From Paenibacillus aceris (GTDB lineage Bacteria; Bacillota; Bacilli; Paenibacillales; NBRC-103111): a DNA stretch of 64,000 nucleotides. The DNA lies in assembly GCF_017874035.1 (NCBI RefSeq), contig NZ_JAGGKV010000001.1, forward strand, positions 434,001 to 498,000. The letters run 5' to 3'. The notes under the pieces were generated by a model. The model ran no database searches. It was not told the DNA's origin and saw only the letters and a list, made by a program, of their open reading frames with translations. This document shows positions 34,856 to 43,073 of the stretch, one piece after another. Position 1 is the first letter of the stretch, and the number at the start of each line of letters is the position of its first letter. A program made the translations under genes and the position numbers.

Positions 34856-35860
34856 TTAGGCTTGGGTAACAGAGTTACGGTAAATTACTTCATGCGGCAA
34901 AATAACTTGCATATTATCCGTTGACTCTTTGTTCATCAGCTTCGTAAGAAGTCTCATCGACACCGCACCGATGTCATACATCGGTTGAGCCACTGTCGTT
35001 AGAGTCGGTCTAACCATGGAAGCCATGCGAATATTGTCTACACTGATGACAGCAATATCTTGCGGCACTTTGAGTCCGTTATCTTGAATCGTGTGAATAG
35101 CGCCAATCGCCATTTCGTCGGTTGCCGAGAAGATCGCTGTAGGACGAGGAGAAAGCTCCAAGAAATATTTGACAGCGTCGACACTGGATTCATACCGATA
35201 ATTTCCGATTCGTACATATTCGTCACGCAGCTCGATACCTGCTGCATCTAAAGCTTTTTTGTATCCTTGGTAACGCGCGAATCCATTAGCTGGATCCTGC
35301 AAAGTTCCGGAAATCATTGCGATGTCGCGATGTCCGGCTGCGATTAACACATTAACGGCATCGAATGCAGCTTTCTCATGATCGATATCCACGGAAGGCA
35401 TCGTTTGCTCCTCATCCTTTGTCCCACATAAAACAACAGGAACCGAAGAAGTACGGAATGCTTGGATATGATCCTCTGTGACAACACCGCCCATGAAGAG
35501 CAGTCCATCGACTTGCTTCTCCAACAATGTGTTGATAACACGGATTTCTTTTTCCTTTTTCTTATCGGCGTTACACAAAATAATATTGTAATGATACATA
35601 TTCGCAATATCTTCAATCCCGCGCGCAACTTCGGCGAAGATTGAGTTAGAAATATCGGGAATGACGACACCAACGGTTGTCGTTTTCTTGCTAGCCAAAC
35701 CTCTTGCTACCGCATTAGGGCGGTAACCTAATCGTTCAATGGCTTCAAAAACCTTCTTGCGTGTTTGAGGTTTTACGTTCGGATTGTTATTGACAACCCT
35801 GGAAACGGTTGCCATGGAAACGCCTGCTTCTCTTGCTACATCATAAATGGTTACGGTCAC
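34856..35860 (-). CDS. ccpA: Catabolite control protein A
   Basis: This is a 334-residue LacI/GalR regulator with an N-terminal helix-turn-helix (TIYDVAREAGVSMATVSRVV), a hinge helix PNAVARGLASKKT and a periplasmic-binding-like core. The sequence follows Bacillus CcpA closely, including the IPDISNSIFAEVARGIEDIA segment. CcpA binds cre sites with HPr-Ser-P (or Crh-P). I chose the GTG at 35860, seven bases after GGAGAG, which gives the expected MTVTIYDVARE start. In Bacillus subtilis ccpA also lies near acuABC. The window also holds an HPr-like protein that keeps the regulatory serine. Confidence 0.95.
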   Translation of the reverse strand: MTVTIYDVAREAGVSMATVSRVVNNNPNVKPQTRKKVFEAIERLGYRPNAVARGLASKKTTTVGVVIPDISNSIFAEVARGIEDIANMYHYNIILCNADKKKEKEIRVINTLLEKQVDGLLFMGGVVTEDHIQAFRTSSVPVVLCGTKDEEQTMPSVDIDHEKAAFDAVNVLIAAGHRDIAMISGTLQDPANGFARYQGYKKALDAAGIELRDEYVRIGNYRYESSVDAVKYFLELSPRPTAIFSATDEMAIGAIHTIQDNGLKVPQDIAVISVDNIRMASMVRPTLTTVAQPMYDIGAVSMRLLTKLMNKESTDNMQVILPHEVIYRNSVTQA

Positions 35861-35913
35861 GGTTACTCTCTCCATTTTCAAAAGTATTCTGCGAGCCTAG
35901 TATATTACCGTTA

Positions 35914-35942
35914 TGATACGACAAATTAATTCATCTTGCAAT
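35914..35942 (-). promoter_or_regulatory. Sigma-A promoter of ccpA
   Basis: Minus strand: TTGCAA, a 17-base spacer and TATCAT. The start point is near 35907. Just upstream lies TGAAAATAATTTCA (35960-35973), a near-palindrome that fits cre except for TA at the central CG. Confidence 0.6.
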
Positions 35943-36006
35943 GAAAAATGAAAATACTTTGAAAATAATTTCATTTCGTTTTCAATAATATCTCACAATT
36001 ATGTAC

Positions 36007-36033
36007 AAAAAGCCAATCCGTAAGGGATTGGCT
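36007..36033 (-). terminator. Terminator after the zinc-ribbon gene
   Basis: Minus-strand stem AGCCAATCC/GGATTGGCT with a short loop, followed by TTTTT. Confidence 0.85.
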
Positions 36034-36042
36034 CCACGCTGC

Positions 36043-36450
36043 TTATGTCGAAATTGCGCTCTGTGTGATTTGAGACAACCTTTTGCGAATTTCTTCCGTC
36101 CATGGCTCGTCACCAAGCGATTGTGCCAGCAGTAAGATGTCTAGAAGCTCATTTATACGTTCTTCCACAATCTTTTCCATGGAATCATTCATATGTTCTT
36201 TCTCGGTGACCTTCAGCAGCAAGAAAGCCACTTCCGATAGCTCGTGGAAAAACAACTGCTGTTTCTCAGGCTTGCTCCCCAGCTTGCCGATTAAACCGGT
36301 AAGCTCGGGTTTAACATGAGGAACAACCTCACTTCGACCACATGCTTCACATGAATAAATAGGTACATTTTCAATATCTACTTTACTTTGATAAATAACC
36401 GTACGCAGACGAAGGTTCATCGTGCGTCCGCACTTGCAATACTTTTGCAT
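36043..36450 (-). CDS. Zinc-ribbon protein of unknown function
   Basis: The 135-residue protein opens with YCKCGRTMNLR and continues to YSCEACGRSEVVPHV, two CxC/CxxC pairs that should form one zinc ribbon in the first 45 residues. The rest is helical and acidic (EKQQLFFHELSEVAFLLL, then EKIVEERINELLDILLLAQS). The ribbon resembles the YgiT/MqsA-type N-terminal finger, but there is no helix-turn-helix domain and no toxin gene beside it. The start is ATG after GGAG. Between it and the DJ-1-type gene (36451-36574) I see nothing but AT-rich sequence. Confidence 0.75.
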   Translation of the reverse strand: MQKYCKCGRTMNLRLRTVIYQSKVDIENVPIYSCEACGRSEVVPHVKPELTGLIGKLGSKPEKQQLFFHELSEVAFLLLKVTEKEHMNDSMEKIVEERINELLDILLLAQSLGDEPWTEEIRKRLSQITQSAIST

Positions 36451-36574
36451 TCTAACACTCCTTCACTGGCAGGCGGCATGTACATGAGTTTCTTGTACTA
36501 TGATATTCTACGATTCTATACGATTTCCTGCCGAATGAAGAGTAGTAGTTTTTGCCACGATTGGAAGTGTAATG

Positions 36575-37117
36575 TTACTTTACCTGATGTTTGTTGTAAT
36601 GAACAAGCTCATCCACAAAGCGTTTGGAAAATGCCGGTAGATCTGGCGGACGGCGTCCAGAGATAATATTGCGGTCGACCACAACTTCTTCATCTACCCA
36701 GGTGGCGCCTGCATTTTCGAGATCATCGCGAATGCCTGGCGTAGAGGTCATCGTGTAGCCATTTACGATTTTCGCCGAAATGAGTACCCATCCTGCATGA
36801 CAAATTTGAGCAATCGGCTTCACCGCGGCATGGAACTCCTGAGTAAGACGGAGTACGTCGGGATAACGGCGAAGCTTGTCAGGAGCCCAGCCTCCCGGAA
36901 CATAAAGACCAATGTAATCGGATGATTTCACTTCATCAAAGGCATAATCCGTCGTAATTGGAACACCATATTTACCGTGATACACCGTTTTTCCTTTTGG
37001 ACCGACGATATCTACAACAGCACCAGCTTCACGCAAGCGTAAAACGGGGTACCACATTTCCAAGTCTTCAAATTCTTCATCCACAAACGCCAAAACCTTC
37101 ATACCCTTCAACTCCAT
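36575..37117 (-). CDS. DJ-1/PfpI family protein
   Basis: This 180-residue class I glutamine-amidotransferase-like protein has the nucleophile elbow PIAQICHAGWVLIS (Cys near residue 105) and the EFEDLEMWYP and GLYVPGGWAPD segments with the conserved acidic residue. Members include PfpI, YhbO/YraA and YfkM; proposed roles are deglycation or stress protection, and protease activity is doubtful for many. The start follows GGAGG. It begins one base after the ptsI stop and so is probably the third gene of the PTS operon, which is unusual company; methylglyoxal or sugar-derived damage would be a natural link, but that is inference. Confidence 0.85.
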   Translation of the reverse strand: MELKGMKVLAFVDEEFEDLEMWYPVLRLREAGAVVDIVGPKGKTVYHGKYGVPITTDYAFDEVKSSDYIGLYVPGGWAPDKLRRYPDVLRLTQEFHAAVKPIAQICHAGWVLISAKIVNGYTMTSTPGIRDDLENAGATWVDEEVVVDRNIISGRRPPDLPAFSKRFVDELVHYNKHQVK

Positions 37118-37118
37118 G

Positions 37119-38858
37119 CTAATTACCTCCTACAATCGATTCTGTTTGTTCGGTTTGAGCCAGCAGCTCTATAATTTCATCGCTAGTTTTGCAAACTAGA
37201 ATTTCACTTACTAATTGTTTGCACTTCTTAGCATCACTGCTTAATAAACGATGTTTAACTTGTAAAAGGGTTTGAACAGAAATGCTTAGTTCCTCGATGC
37301 CAAGACCTAACCAAATGGGTAAAGCACGGACGTCACCCGCCATTTCCCCGCAAACGCCAACCGGAATGCCCATACTTTTGCCAGCGTCTATGACATGTTT
37401 AAGAAGTCGGATAACAGCCGGATGATAAGGATTGTATAAGTGCGCGATATTTTCGTTCATCCTGTCTACAGCCAATACATATTGTACGAGATCGTTTGTT
37501 CCGATACTCATAAAATTAACTTCACTTGCCAGAACGTCTGCAATGAGAGCTGCAGCAGGGACTTCAATCGTTAATCCTACCTCAATATTCGCATTGAACG
37601 GAACGCCTTGTGCACTGAGCTCAGCCTTCGCCTTTTCCAGAAGCGCTTTGGCTTGACGCACCTCACCCAGCGAAGTCACCATGGGATACATGATTTTCAC
37701 ATTGCCATAATGGCTCGCTCTAAGAATGGCTTTTAGCTGTGTCATAAACAGATCCTTACGATCCAGTGAGATCCGAATGGCTCTGTACCCAAGGAACGGA
37801 TTATCTTCTTTGGCCAGCGGCATATAATCCAGTTTCTTATCTCCGCCGATGTCCAAGGTCCGGATCACAATAGGACGCCCTTTTAGCTGCTTGGCTGCAT
37901 GCAGGTACACTTCAAACTGCTCATCCTCACCCGGAAGCGAATCGCGGTCCATGTATAAATACTCGGTACGGAACAATCCTACCCCTGAAGCGCCATTGCG
38001 TAAAACCTGATCGATCTCTATTACCGAGTTAATATTCGCATGCAAATTTACATAGCTGTCATCCAAAGTCACAGGCGCTACATCAGCGATTTCCTGCAGA
38101 CTCTCCTTGAATTCAAGCCAGTTCTTCTTGCGTGCTTGATAGCGCTCGATCGTGATTTTGTCCGGATTAATGTAAAGGGTACCCTCTTGGCCGTCAATAA
38201 TTAAGAAGTCGCCATTTTGAATTGGACGCAGAAGCTTCCCTTCCAAGCCTAAAACATAAGGTACAGACATTGCTCTAGCCATGATAGAAACATGCGAATG
38301 CGTGCCTCCAAGAATGGTCAGCAGCCCCAATACTTTCGTTGGATCCAAATGAGCCAATTGCGAAGGTGTCAGCTCCTTGGCAACCAAAATATACGGATGA
38401 TCGATCGGTGGAACCGTTGAACTCGTATCCCCAAGCAAATGTTTCAGAAGCCTGTTACCGACATCTTTAATATCAAGTGCCCGTTCCTTCATGTACTCAT
38501 CGTCGATCATATTGAACATACCGACAAATTTATCGATGACTTCTTTTACAGCAACTTCGGCCGCCTTGTACTGCAGCTCGATAATCCCTTGGATTTCATT
38601 CATAAAAATAGGATCTTCCAAAATAGCCAGATGGGCGTCAAAAATATAAGCTTGATCCTGCCCGACGACTTCCTTAATTTCCTGTTTAATGAGTTCCAGT
38701 TCATCTTTAGAAGACCGGATCCCGTCATACAGACGCTCAAATTCATAAGCCAAATCTGTCACATCGATCATTTTCTCAGGAAAATCCCACTCCCACGTAG
38801 GAATGACAAAAGCTTGACCCATTGCAATGCCTGAAGACGCGCCTATCCCTCTGATCAT
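37119..38858 (-). CDS. ptsI: PTS phosphoenolpyruvate-protein phosphotransferase (enzyme I)
   Basis: This 579-residue enzyme I takes phosphate from PEP and passes it to HPr. The phosphorylated histidine is His189, at the canonical E. coli position, in GGTHSHVSIMAR; the usual motif is GGRTSHxxIMAR, so Thr187 is replaced by His and position 190 is Val. The PEP-binding barrel is intact: FRTEYLYMDRDSLPGEDEQF, TLDIGGDK, IEVPAA, NDLVQYVLAVDR and the catalytic Cys in GVCGEMAGD. It overlaps the upstream EIICBA gene by 4 bp. There is no ptsH beside it, unlike the ptsHI operon of Bacillus, so HPr must come from elsewhere. Confidence 0.93.
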   Translation of the reverse strand: MIRGIGASSGIAMGQAFVIPTWEWDFPEKMIDVTDLAYEFERLYDGIRSSKDELELIKQEIKEVVGQDQAYIFDAHLAILEDPIFMNEIQGIIELQYKAAEVAVKEVIDKFVGMFNMIDDEYMKERALDIKDVGNRLLKHLLGDTSSTVPPIDHPYILVAKELTPSQLAHLDPTKVLGLLTILGGTHSHVSIMARAMSVPYVLGLEGKLLRPIQNGDFLIIDGQEGTLYINPDKITIERYQARKKNWLEFKESLQEIADVAPVTLDDSYVNLHANINSVIEIDQVLRNGASGVGLFRTEYLYMDRDSLPGEDEQFEVYLHAAKQLKGRPIVIRTLDIGGDKKLDYMPLAKEDNPFLGYRAIRISLDRKDLFMTQLKAILRASHYGNVKIMYPMVTSLGEVRQAKALLEKAKAELSAQGVPFNANIEVGLTIEVPAAALIADVLASEVNFMSIGTNDLVQYVLAVDRMNENIAHLYNPYHPAVIRLLKHVIDAGKSMGIPVGVCGEMAGDVRALPIWLGLGIEELSISVQTLLQVKHRLLSSDAKKCKQLVSEILVCKTSDEIIELLAQTEQTESIVGGN

Positions 38859-40744
38859 CCGTTCATCCCCCCCGTAGATTTAGTAGGCTTTAAGACGACG
38901 GACATCACAGAACCTTGGCCTTTTTTAACAGCTTTGAACGGAGCGAAGCTCCAAGACTTAACAAGATCCGGATTTGTAATAATCATCGGTGTCGCCAAAG
39001 ATGAAGCAAACTTTTTAACTTTATTGTAGTTAAATTTAACAAGAAGCTGCCCAGGTTCTACTCGATCGCCTTCTTTTACCACCGCATTAAAACATTTTCC
39101 CGGCAGACTCGACGTATCAATCCCGATGTGCAGCAGTACTTCCAATCCTTCATCCGTCAAAATGCCAAGTGCATGCATAGTCGGATAAATATGCATAATG
39201 GTACCTGCAACTGGCGAGACCAGTTCCCCTTTTTCAGGAATAAAAGCTACGCCATTCCCCACCAAACGTGAAGCAAATATGCGGTCGGGCACTTCCTCTA
39301 TAGGAATCATGCGTCCTTGCATTGGCGAAGTAAACAATACCACATGAATGTCTTTACGCAGTACTTTCATAATCTCTTCACGAATTAGCTCTGAGAATGT
39401 CCCGAACACGACCTGAACATTGCCTCCTCCAAGACGGATGACGCCTGCAGCTCCTAAGTGTCGTAATGCCGTGATGTCTATCAAACGATCATTAACAAGC
39501 GTAAGTCGCAATCTGGTGATGCAGGCTTCAATCTTCTTAATATTGTCTTTCCCACCAAGTGCTTGCAAAATTAAAGGCGATCGATACGGAATGTCGCCAG
39601 CCCACTCTTCGAGTGAAGAGCCTTCTTCCCTGCCCGGCGTAGGAATTTGGAACCTTCTTATCGCCCAGCGAAACATGAAATAATACACCAATCCATACAC
39701 GATCCCGATTGGGATTAGAAGCAGGCCATTATGCGATAAATGCAAATTAATGACGTAGTCTATGGCACCTGCCGAGTATGAAAAACCGTGCTGAATATGC
39801 AGTTCGTAGGCAAGCCACATTGCCGCACCCGATAAAATCGCGTGAATAATAAACAAATAAGGAGCTACAAAGAGAAAAGCAAACTCAATTGGTTCTGTGA
39901 CACCTGTCAAAAAAGAGGCTAGCGCTGCCGTTAGAAATGTCGCCTTAATCTTCGGCTTCAAGTCCTCACGCGCTTCCCCAATAATGGCAAATGCAATGGC
40001 AGGCAGAGCGAACATCATGATCGGATATAGGCCGGCCATGTACATACCAGCCGAAGGGTCCCCTGCAAAATAACGCGGTAAATCCCCGTATACCATTTGT
40101 CCTGAAGGCGTTTTGTAAGCCCCAACTTGAAACCAGAAGAAGTTATTCAAAATATGGTGCAAACCAGACGGCACTAACAATCGATGCGCGATACCGTACA
40201 CAAATGCTCCGAAACCGCCTAAACCAAGCAGCCAGTTCGAAAGCTTGCTCATCCCCACTTCCAAATATGGGCCTATCGCAATCATGATATAGGACACGAC
40301 GAGCGTACACAGTCCCATTATGAGCGGCACCATTCTCGGACCACCGAAAAATTGTATGTATTCAGGCAGTTTTATCTCCTTACAGCGGTGATAAATAATG
40401 GCTGCAAGCAAACCGATCAAGATTCCGCCCGGTACACCCAATTGAAAATGGGGTCCAAGTGCATGTTCAATGAGCCTTGTAAACATAAAATAGCCCAACA
40501 TGGCAGACAGCCCGGCAATACCGGCACTTTCTGTAAGCCCCAGCGCCACGCCAACGGCGAATATGATGGGTATATAGTCAAAGACCGTATTCCCTGCTAA
40601 CAGCAGCATATCCCCAAATCCGGATGCGTGAATGCCGCCCCAAGGCAGGTCGCCGAGACGAAGCAGCACAGCAGCAATCGGAAGTGCAATGGTGGGCAGC
40701 ATTAATGAGCGGCCAAGCTGTTGTAAGTTTCCCATCCAGTTCAA
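38855..40744 (-). CDS. PTS glucose/N-acetylglucosamine-type EIICBA permease
   Basis: The 629-residue protein holds all three domains of the glucose family. The membrane EIIC comes first (about residues 1-380, ten hydrophobic segments, with VTEPIEFAFLFVAPYLF), then EIIB with its phosphorylated Cys in KIEACITRLRLTLVN (near 425), and EIIA with the two active-site histidines in TMHALGILTDEGLEVLLHIGIDT. It imports and phosphorylates a hexose, glucose or N-acetylglucosamine. The most likely start is the TTG at 40744, about ten bases after AGGAGG; an ATG lies nine bases further in. It overlaps ptsI by 4 bp. Confidence 0.9.
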   Translation of the reverse strand: MNWMGNLQQLGRSLMLPTIALPIAAVLLRLGDLPWGGIHASGFGDMLLLAGNTVFDYIPIIFAVGVALGLTESAGIAGLSAMLGYFMFTRLIEHALGPHFQLGVPGGILIGLLAAIIYHRCKEIKLPEYIQFFGGPRMVPLIMGLCTLVVSYIMIAIGPYLEVGMSKLSNWLLGLGGFGAFVYGIAHRLLVPSGLHHILNNFFWFQVGAYKTPSGQMVYGDLPRYFAGDPSAGMYMAGLYPIMMFALPAIAFAIIGEAREDLKPKIKATFLTAALASFLTGVTEPIEFAFLFVAPYLFIIHAILSGAAMWLAYELHIQHGFSYSAGAIDYVINLHLSHNGLLLIPIGIVYGLVYYFMFRWAIRRFQIPTPGREEGSSLEEWAGDIPYRSPLILQALGGKDNIKKIEACITRLRLTLVNDRLIDITALRHLGAAGVIRLGGGNVQVVFGTFSELIREEIMKVLRKDIHVVLFTSPMQGRMIPIEEVPDRIFASRLVGNGVAFIPEKGELVSPVAGTIMHIYPTMHALGILTDEGLEVLLHIGIDTSSLPGKCFNAVVKEGDRVEPGQLLVKFNYNKVKKFASSLATPMIITNPDLVKSWSFAPFKAVKKGQGSVMSVVLKPTKSTGGMNG

Positions 40745-40851
40745 ACGTATGATACCTCCTAAAAGTTTTGCTTTAGCAAAGCTGACACCGTAAGCCAAAG
40801 CATAGAGTTATCGAAAAAACTTACTTGATGAGCATAAGCCTCTCTTATCAA

Positions 40852-40880
40852 ATCGTATAGCTTGTTTGCCAGTTTGTCAA
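40852..40880 (-). promoter_or_regulatory. Sigma-A promoter of the PTS operon
   Basis: Minus strand: TTGACA (40880-40875), a 17-base spacer and TACGAT (40857-40852). The leader is about 100 nt. I see no clear antiterminator (RAT) and terminator pair in it. Confidence 0.75.
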
Positions 40881-40911
40881 AACAAAATAAGCAGGTCGAG
40901 GTTCGACCTGC
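40880..40911 (-). terminator. Terminator after the NQSY-rich gene
   Basis: Perfect 9-base arms GCAGGTCGA and TCGACCTGC with a three-base loop, then TTATTTTGTTTT on the minus strand. It abuts the PTS promoter. Confidence 0.85.
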
Positions 40912-40937
40912 CTGTGATTGCTGGTAATCGCATGCGA

Positions 40938-41771
40938 TTAGTTAGAGTAGTTATTTCCGTATTGTTGTCCCAAACCCGTGCTGCTGAAAGCTTGGTTATA
41001 TGGTTGGTAGCTTTGCTGATACGTGCCTTGTTGCCCTTGTTGTTGATAACCAAATTGCTGCATGCCTTGCTGCTGCTGAGATGCATAACTTGGCTGGGAG
41101 GATTGCATGGAAGACGAAGAGGACTCGCTGCGCAAATAAGAATCATGTCCCGGTTGATTTCCACGGTAATTAGCCGTGTGATAGGCGTTTGGTGACGTAT
41201 AGGCTTGTGAGGAAGGTTGCTGACTCATTTGGGATGAGCCTCCATATTGACTAGTGATTGACGGCTGTTGGTGCATGGCTGTATAGCTAAACGGCTGATT
41301 TTGATTAGATGTATATTGGTTGTTCGCGCCGTTATAGGTAGAATATGCGCTTTGGAAACTTGAAGGTTGATATTGCGATGACGTTGAAGAGTCGCTGCGC
41401 AGGTAAGCGTCATGTCCCGTTTGGTTGCCACGATAGTTCGCCATATGGAAAGAATCGGTAGAAGCCATGCCGGCTTGGTTATAACTTTGGTTGTTGTCTT
41501 GGTTATAGCGTTGGCTGTAGCCTTGACTAGAGCCTTGATTAGAGTTTTGATTATAACTTTGATTGTAACTTTGATTGTTGCCTAGAACATAGTTGCTCGA
41601 AGTCGGTTGGCTATAGAAAGACTGCACATTGCCAACAGGTTGATACTGTCTTTGGTATCCCTGATTTTGTGAATTGTTGCTCTGGTACCCTTGAGAAGCT
41701 TGAGAGCCTTGAGAACTTTGTAAAGAACTTCCGAACGATGAAGTGGCATTGTTGTTAAAATTGTTATACAT
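40938..41771 (-). CDS. Asn/Gln/Ser/Tyr-rich low-complexity protein with a duplicated module
   Basis: The 277 residues are dominated by N, Q, S, Y and G and contain no Lys, Cys or Trp. Two near-copies of one module stand out: residues 109-128 (HMANYRGNQTGHDAYLRSDS) and 198-217 (HTANYRGNQPGHDSYLRSES), 89 residues apart. The N-terminal third has SYNQ-type repeats and the C-terminal part QQQG and SYQ repeats. There is no signal peptide or membrane segment. I do not recognise the family. The composition is prion-like and also like some spore-coat or spore-core proteins; neither role is shown. ATG follows AAAGGAG; a perfect terminator follows the gene. Confidence 0.85.
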   Translation of the reverse strand: MYNNFNNNATSSFGSSLQSSQGSQASQGYQSNNSQNQGYQRQYQPVGNVQSFYSQPTSSNYVLGNNQSYNQSYNQNSNQGSSQGYSQRYNQDNNQSYNQAGMASTDSFHMANYRGNQTGHDAYLRSDSSTSSQYQPSSFQSAYSTYNGANNQYTSNQNQPFSYTAMHQQPSITSQYGGSSQMSQQPSSQAYTSPNAYHTANYRGNQPGHDSYLRSESSSSSMQSSQPSYASQQQQGMQQFGYQQQGQQGTYQQSYQPYNQAFSSTGLGQQYGNNYSN

Positions 41772-41921
41772 GTGTAAATTCTCCTTTAAATTTCATGATT
41801 TGGGACACCTTTTTGGAGCCTCTTTTATTCTCTCCCCTCCTTCGTATTTTATTTATTTTATATTTTTAAAAGTTCGAGCTTACGAATTTAGCTCAGATAA
41901 TATACATTCTATACACATAAG

Positions 41922-41951
41922 TTGACTAATAGGAATTGGGTATGCCATAAT
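41922..41951 (+). promoter_or_regulatory. Promoter of the small flavoprotein gene
   Basis: TTGACT, an 18-base spacer and CATAAT lie about 40 bp upstream of the start at 41991. Confidence 0.55.
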
Positions 41952-41990
41952 TTCCTAGTACCCCATTCTCTTTACAGGAGGAATACTGAT

Positions 41991-42557
41991 ATGGCATATG
42001 ACATCATTATTATTGGAGCAGGTCCTGCCGGTGCGAGTGCAGCTTTATTTACAGCTAAAGCTGGTAAATCAACACTTGTTATTGACAATGATCAAAGCGT
42101 AACGAAGCGTGCGTGGATCGAAAATCATTATGGTGTAGATGGGATCACTGGTCCTGACTTGATTGAAATCGGGAAGAAACAAGCCGCTAAATTCGGAGCT
42201 GAGTTTGTTCAAGGTAAAGCAACACAACTGACTCAATCCGGTGACGGGTTCCAAGTAACGACAGAAAGTGGTACATACGAAGGTAAGTATGTCATCCTTG
42301 CTACAGGTTTATCCGTTGATCTTGCAGAAGCCTCAGGAATTCAAACGAAACCAGGTACTGAGCCTCGTATCAAAACGATTGTTGATGCAGACGCACAAGG
42401 CAACACGAGCCTCAAAGGTGTATGGGCAGCAGGTACGATTGCCGGTGTCTCCATGCATACCATTATCACTTCCGGTGACGGCGCCAAAGTGGCCATTAAT
42501 GTGATTAGTGAATTAAATGGAGCACGGTACGTAGATCATGATGTATTAAAAGCATAA
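41991..42557 (+). CDS. Single-domain thioredoxin-reductase-like flavoprotein
   Basis: The 188-residue protein starts MAYDIIIIGAGPAGASAALF, a complete FAD-binding GxGxxG loop, and ends with GVWAAGTIAGVSMHTIITSGDGAKVAINVI, the C-terminal FAD-contact segment of thioredoxin reductases. What is missing is the whole central NADPH-binding domain and the CxxC redox motif; ordinary TrxR-type proteins are about 310 residues. The join is clean and in frame with a good promoter, ribosome binding site (AGGAGG) and terminator, so it looks like a real compact protein rather than a broken gene. It may be a flavin-binding oxidoreductase that uses another electron donor. The function is unknown. Confidence 0.85.
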   Translation: MAYDIIIIGAGPAGASAALFTAKAGKSTLVIDNDQSVTKRAWIENHYGVDGITGPDLIEIGKKQAAKFGAEFVQGKATQLTQSGDGFQVTTESGTYEGKYVILATGLSVDLAEASGIQTKPGTEPRIKTIVDADAQGNTSLKGVWAAGTIAGVSMHTIITSGDGAKVAINVISELNGARYVDHDVLKA

Positions 42558-42570
42558 CAGAGCTCAAAAA

Positions 42571-42622
42571 AATAAAACCGCTTCTCTCTCGCCTACACGG
42601 TCTGAGAAAAGCGGTTTTTTGG
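42571..42622. terminator. Bidirectional terminator between the flavoprotein and CoA-binding genes
   Basis: Imperfect arms AAAACCGCTTCTC and GAGAAAAGCGGTTTT, with A and T runs, lie between convergent stops. Confidence 0.85.
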
Positions 42623-42636
42623 TATTAATGAAAAAT

Positions 42637-43062
42637 CTAATTGTTTCGCGGATTGAGAATCGCATCTTCCACTTTAATACAGCGGTCCATGATGACTTCT
42701 AAGCCTGCTTCACTAGCAATTCGGCCAGCTTCCTCATTCACGATGTCGAGTTGAAGCCAGAAAACCTTTGCTTTGATTTTGACGGCTTCCTCTGCAACTG
42801 GAACGACTTGATCCGCACGGCGAAAGACATTGACGATATCCACTGGCTCCGGAATGTCGGACAGCGAAGCATAACATTTCTCACCCAAAATCTCAGTTGC
42901 ATTCGGATTAACCGGAATAATCCGGTATCCTCTGCTTTGCATCGCTGCGGACACCATATACGACGTGCGATCAGGCTTATCGGATAATCCTACGACGGCA
43001 ATATTGCCTGCATTCGCTAGAATTTCCTTGATGTGCTCTCTTGACGGATTTTCAAAAGTCAT
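42637..43062 (-). CDS. CoA-binding domain protein (YccU-like)
   Basis: The 141-residue Rossmann-type CoA-binding protein has IAVVGLSDKPDRTSYMVSAAMQSRGYRIIPVNP, then ILGEKCYASLSDIPEPVDIVNVFR and a C-terminal VIMDRCIKVED strand, all typical of the small CoA-binding family related to the N-terminal part of succinyl-CoA synthetase alpha. The conserved Cys and the following residues are present. The role is unknown. The ATG at 43062 lies six bases after GGAGGT. It is the last gene of an apparent crcB-crcB-aroA-C39-CoA-binding operon, 11 bp after the C39-like gene. Confidence 0.9.
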   Translation of the reverse strand: MTFENPSREHIKEILANAGNIAVVGLSDKPDRTSYMVSAAMQSRGYRIIPVNPNATEILGEKCYASLSDIPEPVDIVNVFRRADQVVPVAEEAVKIKAKVFWLQLDIVNEEAGRIASEAGLEVIMDRCIKVEDAILNPRNN

Positions 43063-43073
43063 CGATTTACCTC

